Assembly (NCBI RefSeq): GCF_019355055.1
Contig: NZ_CP048411.1
Location: forward strand, 3,623,501 to 3,687,500
Direction of reading: 5' to 3'
DNA from: Pseudomonas sp. MTM4
GTDB taxonomy: Bacteria; Pseudomonadota; Gammaproteobacteria; Pseudomonadales; Pseudomonadaceae
DNA length: 64,000 bases
Shown here: piece after piece, positions 59,633-64,000 of the stretch
Layout: every line of letters begins with the position of its first letter
Position numbering within the stretch: the stretch's first letter is position 1
Notes under the pieces: model-generated
The model's database searches: none
Seen by the model: only the letters and a program-made list of their open reading frames with translations
Told to the model about the DNA's origin: nothing
Position numbers and translations under genes: made by a program

Positions 59633-60352
59633 TCAGAACAGCTGGCGCTCGGCCTTGAACATGAAAAAGCCCTCGCAGTGAGCGTTCAACCCCGAGTACA
59701 CGCCGCATTGGTCGCCGCTCAGGCTGGAGTCGGTATAGGACAGGTTCAGATCCATGCCGAGCAGCGGGCGGGACAGGTTCAGTGACCAGTCGTTGAAGAC
59801 GCGCACGCTGCCGCCGGGGTGATACATGGGGCTGTCCATCGAGTGGCTGGCGTACTTCAGGCGAACCCCGACATCGAATGGCTGAACCGAACCCAGCTCC
59901 AGGAACAGCGTCCCGTCGGTGCGCCCTGGCGCGCTGCGTAGCGCGCCTCCCAGGCGGCTGCCGACCAGGTTGATGCCGGCGTAGTACTCGTGACGATCGT
60001 GGTTTTCCAGCTCTGGAAAGCTGTAGCGGATCACGCCCAGCTCGAAGCCAGGCGTGTCGTCAAGGCGCGGCTGGGCATAGCCGACGTAGCTATTAAGCTC
60101 CAGCTGACTGCCGTCAAGAATGCCCATGCTCGGCGCCCATTGCCCCATGTACAGGCCGCCTGCGTGGGTCAGGTCCAGCCCTCCGCGAAAGGTGCCGGCG
60201 GCGGTCGGGTTGACCAGGCCTTGCGCCATGCTCCGGGTCGGTGCAGTGCCGAGCTTGAGGTCGAACGCCCCGACCTCGTGTTCGACGACGTCCGGTTGGC
60301 TGGCGCATCCGCCCAGAGCAAGCGCCAGGGCCGTCAGGATATTTTTGTTCAT
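59633..60352 (-). CDS. TorF-family putative outer-membrane porin
   Basis: A 239-residue protein of the TorF (conserved 'gcw_chp') family, predicted outer-membrane beta-barrels of unclear cargo. Alternating strands such as TFRGGLDLTHAGGLYMGQW, ELNSYVGYAQPR, EYYAGINLVGS and WSLNLSRPLLGMDLNLSY fit it. The signal peptide ends in ALALGGCASQP, which looks like a lipobox and is unusual for a barrel; it may be a lipoprotein. An in-frame longer start at 60538 is not supported. Converges with the MFS gene (19 bases between stops). Confidence 0.8.
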   Translation of the reverse strand: MNKNILTALALALGGCASQPDVVEHEVGAFDLKLGTAPTRSMAQGLVNPTAAGTFRGGLDLTHAGGLYMGQWAPSMGILDGSQLELNSYVGYAQPRLDDTPGFELGVIRYSFPELENHDRHEYYAGINLVGSRLGGALRSAPGRTDGTLFLELGSVQPFDVGVRLKYASHSMDSPMYHPGGSVRVFNDWSLNLSRPLLGMDLNLSYTDSSLSGDQCGVYSGLNAHCEGFFMFKAERQLF

Positions 60353-60618
60353 ACACCGTTTCGCTGGTGGATAGTTGTGCCAGCCGTACGTGCGCAAGGG
60401 CGCAATGCAGAGCGGGTGCGGTTCGGCTTGGCCATCGATCGGCTGGAAAGGGTAGTGCATGCCTTCGCGACTCAAGCCCCGCTCGTCGTTTTGACGCCAA
60501 GCAAACGACAGGCGGTGCCGGAGGATGAATCCCAGCACTGTGCGTCACGGGCTGAACCGCTCACGCCGCAGCAGCTCAAATGTCGGAGAGTGATTGCTCG
60601 AACAGGCAGGAGGTTGCT

Positions 60619-60885
60619 ATGGCCACCGGTTGGGCGAACGAAGGCGCCGTGCAGGACCAGATCGACAGCACGATCGAGGACGCCGTTCAGCGTGCACGCA
60701 GCAAATTGGGGCGGGGCGAAAGCCTGACGCACTGTGAAGAATGCGACGCCAAGATTCCCGAGGCGCGGCGGCAGGCGGTCCCGGGCGTACGGTTGTGCGT
60801 GAAGTGCCAGTCCGAACAGGACAAGCGAGAAGCCGCATACAGTGGTTATAACCGCCGCGGCAGCAAGGATAGCCAGCTGCGGTGA
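60619..60885 (+). CDS. DksA/TraR-type C4 zinc-finger protein (YbiI-like)
   Basis: An 88-residue protein with one DksA/TraR zinc finger: HCEECDAKIPEARRQAVPG...CVKCQ (CxxC-x17-CxxC). The N-terminus is a helix (VQDQIDSTIEDAVQRARSKL). Small YbiI-like members may bind RNA polymerase as DksA does, but this is unproven. GGAGG is 6 bases before the ATG. It is divergent from the TorF-type gene. Confidence 0.88.
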   Translation: MATGWANEGAVQDQIDSTIEDAVQRARSKLGRGESLTHCEECDAKIPEARRQAVPGVRLCVKCQSEQDKREAAYSGYNRRGSKDSQLR

Positions 60886-60933
60886 GTGGTAAGGAGTCTG
60901 GAAATGGCGGACCTGGCGGCTGCCGTCGGTTTC

Positions 60934-60959
60934 GGTGGAAAGGCATCAGCGTTTCCACC
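60934..60959. terminator. Hairpin between the zinc-finger gene and a GNAT gene
   Basis: GGTGGAAA (60934-60941) and TTTCCACC (60952-60959) form an 8-bp perfect stem between two converging genes. No T run follows, so it is only a candidate terminator. Confidence 0.35.
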
Positions 60960-61016
60960 TATGCGATCGGATGCTTCATGCATGCAGGCGGGCATCGAAC
61001 TCGAAGATGAGCGTAA

Positions 61017-61580
61017 CTACGGGTTGGCTGTGCGGCGCAGGGTCAGCTGCATGACCGTCAGGTCCAGCCAACGGCCAAACTTGCAGCCGACCTGTCGCAT
61101 CTGCCCGACGTGGATGAAACCCAGTTGCTGATGCATATGGATCGAGGCACGGTTCTCGCTCTCGATGGCCGCGACCATTACGTGTTTGTCCAACTGCCGG
61201 GCGCGCTGGATCAACGCCTGCATCAGGCTGCGTCCGATGCCGCTACCACGCTGACCGGGACCCACGTAGACCGAATTCTCCACCGTGTGGCGGAAACCAT
61301 CGTGCGGGCGCCAAGGGCCGAAGGATGCGTAACCTGCGACCCGTTGCTCGTCGTCGACGGCAACCAATACCGGATAGCGCTGTTCATGGCGTTCGGCCAG
61401 CCAGGCGCGACGATTGGCGAGGTCGACAGTCCGGTCGTTCCAGATCGCTGTGCTGTTCTGCACCGCATCGTTGTAGATCTGCAGGATGCCGTCGAGGTCG
61501 GCGTCCAGGGCGTCACGTATCTGCACGTTGAAGTCCTTCAAAGCGGTTCGGGGCGATGCGGCGTTGGCCGCAACAGTCAT
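61017..61580 (-). CDS. GNAT N-acetyltransferase (phosphinothricin/methionine-sulfone type)
   Basis: A 187-residue acetyltransferase resembling the Pat/MddA group that acetylates phosphinothricin, methionine sulfoximine or similar glutamate analogues. Visible marks are IYNDAVQNSTAIWNDRTVDL near the N-terminus, the acetyl-CoA loop VGPGQRGSGIGRSLMQAL and ASIHMHQQLGFIHVGQM at the C-terminal half. Residues 1-15 before FNVQIRDALDADLDGIL are extra compared with the family, and the true start may be later. The exact substrate is not certain. Confidence 0.87.
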   Translation of the reverse strand: MTVAANAASPRTALKDFNVQIRDALDADLDGILQIYNDAVQNSTAIWNDRTVDLANRRAWLAERHEQRYPVLVAVDDEQRVAGYASFGPWRPHDGFRHTVENSVYVGPGQRGSGIGRSLMQALIQRARQLDKHVMVAAIESENRASIHMHQQLGFIHVGQMRQVGCKFGRWLDLTVMQLTLRRTANP

Positions 61581-61784
61581 TGACCCGTTCTCGCGGGATT
61601 GGTTGATGCCGGCAGGCGCTCGGGTGCCATCTCAGCCTTTTCGACCGAGCCAAAACGCCTTTCGTTTTTTGATCGAGCACGGTTCGATCGTCCTGCCGCT
61701 CGTCGTTTCCAGCCGTCGAGCGCTCAATGTGCGGGTCGGGCGGCCGTAATGCTGCATAACCCAGTTCCTTGGTGACGCAGTCCC
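61581..61784. other. Non-coding stretch left of the insertion sequence
   Basis: About 200 bases between the GNAT start and the IS target duplication, with no supported gene. Together with the left 145 bases of the IS it makes 353 bases without a gene. It should contain the GNAT promoter and probably the original promoter of the chemoreceptor gene now on the far side of the IS. Confidence 0.5.
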
Positions 61785-61788
61785 TTAG

Positions 61789-62979
61789 GGATGGTCTGAA
61801 GTAGTCAGGTATTTCTGGCTGACTCCAGCCCTTGCCGATTTCAAAACGGTGATTCGGCTAAAAAACGATCAAATCATCCCCTCTTTCCGGATTTATAGCC
61901 GGCGCGAGCACCTCGCGCCGGCCATTTCCCGCATTACAAACGCACCTCTCCTGCATTCGTCAGCAAATGTCGGCGCGCCATCCACAGGTTCGACAGCGCG
62001 AACAGTGTCACCAACTGCGCGGTGTTCTTCGCCAGGCCACGGAAGCGTGTCTTCACGTAGCCGAATTGGCGCTTGATCACCCGGAACGGGTGCTCGACTT
62101 TGGCGCGCACCTGGGCCTTGGATTTCTCGATCTTGCGCTTGGCTTTGTACAGCGCACTGCGCTTACTCAGCTTCTTGTACGTACTGCGGCGGGCCGCAAT
62201 CTGCCAGATCACCTCCCGGCCTTCATGTTCCGGGCGTTTCTCTACGCCGGTGTAACCCGCGTCGGCGCCGACCATGTTTTCCTTTCCATGCAGCAGTTTG
62301 TCGACCTGGGTAACGTCAGCAACGTTGGCTGCCGTCCCCACCACGCTGTGCACCAGGCCAGACTCGGTATCCGCGCCGATGTGGGCCTTCATGCCGAAGT
62401 AATACTGATTGCCCTTCTTGGTCTGGTGCATTTCCGGGTCACGCTTACCGTCCTTGTTCTTGGTCGAACTCGGCGCATGGATCAGCGTGGCATCGACGAT
62501 GGTGCCCTGGCGCAGCGACAGGCCCCGATCGCCCAGGTAACCATTGATCACCGCCAGAATCCCGGCCGCCAACTCGTGCTTCTCCAGCAGGCGACGGAAA
62601 TTGAGGATGGTGGTTTCGTCGGGAATACGCTCTAGGTTCAGCCCGGCAAACTGGCGCAAGATTGTGGTCTCGTACAGCGCCTCCTCCATCGCTGGATCGC
62701 TGTAGCCGAACCAGTTCTGCATCAAATGTACGCGCAGCATCGCCATCAGCTGATACGCCGGACGACCACCTTCACCCTTGGGGTAGTGCGGCTCGATCAG
62801 GGCAATCAAACCCTTCCACGGCACCACCTGATCCATCTCGATCAGGAACAACTCTTTGCGGGTCTGCTTGCGCTTGCCGGCGTACTCGGCGTCGGCGAAG
62901 GTCATTTGCTTCATCGGGAAACTCGGGCAACGGGATCGGCGTATTTCACCAGATTCGGGAAGTCTTTTTCAGACCATCC
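61789..62979 (-). mobile_element. Complete IS5-family insertion sequence (1191 bp)
   Basis: Ends are inverted repeats GGATGGTCTGAAGTAGTC (left) and GGATGGTCTGAAAAAGAC (right, reverse complement), 15 of 18 identical. The 4-bp target duplication TTAG flanks both ends (61785-61788 and 62980-62983). One transposase gene fills most of the element. A perfect 11-bp hairpin GCCGGCGCGAG/CTCGCGCCGGC (61898-61922) after the transposase stop codon is probably its terminator. The intact ends, duplication and reading frame suggest a recent, still active copy. Confidence 0.93.
61934..62914 (-). CDS. IS5-family transposase
   Basis: A 326-residue DDE transposase of the IS5 group. The N-terminal part has the DUF772-type stretch GRPAYQLMAMLRVHLMQNWF; the catalytic acids are in TIVDATLIHAPS (D), VGADAGYTGVE (D) and KVEHPFRVIKRQFGY (E; the Y-x2-R/K-type helix). 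The frame is intact from MKQMTFADAEYAGKR to the stop. Length is usual for the IS5 group. Confidence 0.95.
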   Translation of the reverse strand: MKQMTFADAEYAGKRKQTRKELFLIEMDQVVPWKGLIALIEPHYPKGEGGRPAYQLMAMLRVHLMQNWFGYSDPAMEEALYETTILRQFAGLNLERIPDETTILNFRRLLEKHELAAGILAVINGYLGDRGLSLRQGTIVDATLIHAPSSTKNKDGKRDPEMHQTKKGNQYYFGMKAHIGADTESGLVHSVVGTAANVADVTQVDKLLHGKENMVGADAGYTGVEKRPEHEGREVIWQIAARRSTYKKLSKRSALYKAKRKIEKSKAQVRAKVEHPFRVIKRQFGYVKTRFRGLAKNTAQLVTLFALSNLWMARRHLLTNAGEVRL

Positions 62980-63011
62980 TTAGTGATTTAGCCCTTCGTG
63001 GAGTTTGTAGC

Positions 63012-64000
63012 ATGTCCTTCCTGCCTACCCGGATCGCGCCACGCATGACGCTGGGTGTTCTCGTTCTTCTGGTGCTTACCGCACTGGCTATCTTCGGGGT
63101 CATGACCCTGGGTGGCAAACCGAAGCTGGTGGCCACGGGGACCGCCGCCGCTGAGCAGTCAGCCAGCGCCTTGGCCCGCCAGTTGGCGCTGCAGCTCAGC
63201 CGCATCGAAGGCACGACCGCCGCCATGGCGCATCTGGCTGAAAGGATGCCCAATGACGAGGCGCTGGTGTCGTCGACCCTGCCCAACCTGATCGACGGTC
63301 AGGGCGACGCTGCCATTGCTGGCGGCGGGCTGTGGCCTGAGCCGAACGCATTCACGCCTGGCGTCGAGCGGCGCAGCTTCTTCTGGGCGCGCAACGCCAG
63401 TGGCGGACTGGATTATTCGGATGAATACAACGCAGCGCAAACCTCGTCCTACCATGCCGAATCCTGGTACAGCGGGGCTCGCTCGGCAGCGCCGGGACGT
63501 TGCGTCTGGTCGGACGGCTATCAGGATGCCGTCAGCGGCGTGGCGATGACCACCTGCAGCGTGCCCTACAGCCGTGACGGGGCGTTCGCCGGCGTTGCGA
63601 CTCTCGATCTCAAACTCGATGGTCTTGCCAACTTCCTCGAGGCGAACGGTGGCGTAACCGGCGGCTATGCCTTTGCAGTCGATCAGGCTGGCAATCTGCT
63701 GTTTTTCCCAGGCGCCAAGGGCAATGGCGGTTTGCCGGCCATGGGCGATCTGGTGCGTGAGCAGCCCTGGTTCAAGCCGGTTGCCGACGCCGTTGCCGCT
63801 CGCGGCGCGGATGATGCTGCGCTGTTTCTGGAGCACGACGGCCTGGTCGACGGCGCGGCTTACGTGACGCTGGTCACCATGGAGGGCACCGGGTGGCGTG
63901 TTGGGCTGGTGACGCCGGAGGCGAGCGTGACCGGCCTTGCAGACGAACTGACGCGGCAGATGCTGTTGCTTCTGCTGCCGCTGCTGGCACTGCTGCTTGG
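63012..64000 (+). CDS. Methyl-accepting chemotaxis-type protein, C-terminus outside window
   Basis: The first ~329 codons of an open frame running off the window. After a short start (MSFLPTRIAPRMTLG) there is a membrane segment (VLVLLVLTALAIFGVMTL), a long periplasmic region (about 45-310) and a second membrane segment at the window edge (QMLLLLLPLLALLL). The periplasmic part looks like a double-Cache (dCache) sensor: FFWARNASGGLDYSDEYN, AESWYSG, WSDGYQDAVSGVAMTTCSVPY, YAFAVDQAGNLLFFPG and GWRVGLVTPEASV. Two cysteines (in GRCVWSD and TTCSVPY) may form a disulfide. A chemoreceptor is most likely, but a diguanylate cyclase or kinase with the same sensor cannot be excluded without the C-terminus. 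GGAG lies before the ATG; the IS5 element ends 32 bases upstream. Confidence 0.75.
   Translation, partial: MSFLPTRIAPRMTLGVLVLLVLTALAIFGVMTLGGKPKLVATGTAAAEQSASALARQLALQLSRIEGTTAAMAHLAERMPNDEALVSSTLPNLIDGQGDAAIAGGGLWPEPNAFTPGVERRSFFWARNASGGLDYSDEYNAAQTSSYHAESWYSGARSAAPGRCVWSDGYQDAVSGVAMTTCSVPYSRDGAFAGVATLDLKLDGLANFLEANGGVTGGYAFAVDQAGNLLFFPGAKGNGGLPAMGDLVREQPWFKPVADAVAARGADDAALFLEHDGLVDGAAYVTLVTMEGTGWRVGLVTPEASVTGLADELTRQMLLLLLPLLALLL

Overview
The window is a gene-dense, high-GC gammaproteobacterial chromosome segment, most likely from the Pseudomonas / Stutzerimonas (P. stutzeri) group. The argument rests on protein families and gene order: FimX next to serB, psd-rhdA next to motAB, the proA-to-lipB cell-wall run, the leuS-to-hemL run, and a LadS-type kinase next to thiD all follow the order I know from Pseudomonas aeruginosa. 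No rRNA or tRNA gene and no CRISPR array was seen.

Layout. (1) 1-14.2 kb: a partial AhpA/Smp membrane protein, serB, fimX, a PilZ-like protein, psd, rhdA, an HDOD protein, the motAB stator genes behind a sigma28-like promoter, rsgA, a membrane-anchored methyltransferase-like gene and orn. (2) 14.2-20.6 kb: a less conserved stretch with a Rossmann-fold protein, a lipoprotein that joins MORN repeats to a C13/caspase-like protease, a MaoC hydratase, a CidA/LrgA-LrgB pair, a 293-bp highly structured TA-flanked element, a Lon-substrate-domain protein and a DedA-PAP2 fusion. (3) 20.9-31.0 kb: a tightly packed plus-strand run (proA, nadD, rsfS, rlmH, mrdA, rodA, mltB, rlpA, dacC, ybeD-like, lipB) for proline and NAD synthesis, ribosome maturation, cell elongation and lipoate transfer. 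(4) 31.1-50.1 kb: mostly minus strand, with lipA, a second MltB-type transglycosylase, arfA, holA, lptE, leuS, lnt, corC, ybeY, phoH, miaB, a Sel1 protein, hemL, thiE and thiD. (5) 50.3-61.6 kb: a LadS-like kinase without a receiver domain, an AidB-like acyl-CoA dehydrogenase, amn, two GNAT acetyltransferases, two transporters, an oxaloacetate decarboxylase-like enzyme, a TorF-type porin and a small zinc-finger protein. (6) 61.8-64.0 kb: an intact IS5-family element with a 4-bp target duplication, inserted just upstream of a chemoreceptor gene that runs off the window.

Functional themes are envelope growth (mrdA/rodA, dacC, rlpA, two transglycosylases, lptE, lnt, psd), surface motility and c-di-GMP (fimX, PilZ-like, motAB, LadS-like, chemoreceptor), and RNA/ribosome care (orn, rsgA, rsfS, rlmH, ybeY, miaB, arfA).

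The most notable non-coding signals are: a perfect 13-bp hairpin inside the arfA coding sequence, placed as expected for production of ArfA from non-stop mRNA; the 293-bp cloverleaf-like element after lrgB; and a family of roughly 100-bp intergenic repeats with a shared ACTGATTCGCTT core, each abutting the stop codon of a minus-strand gene.
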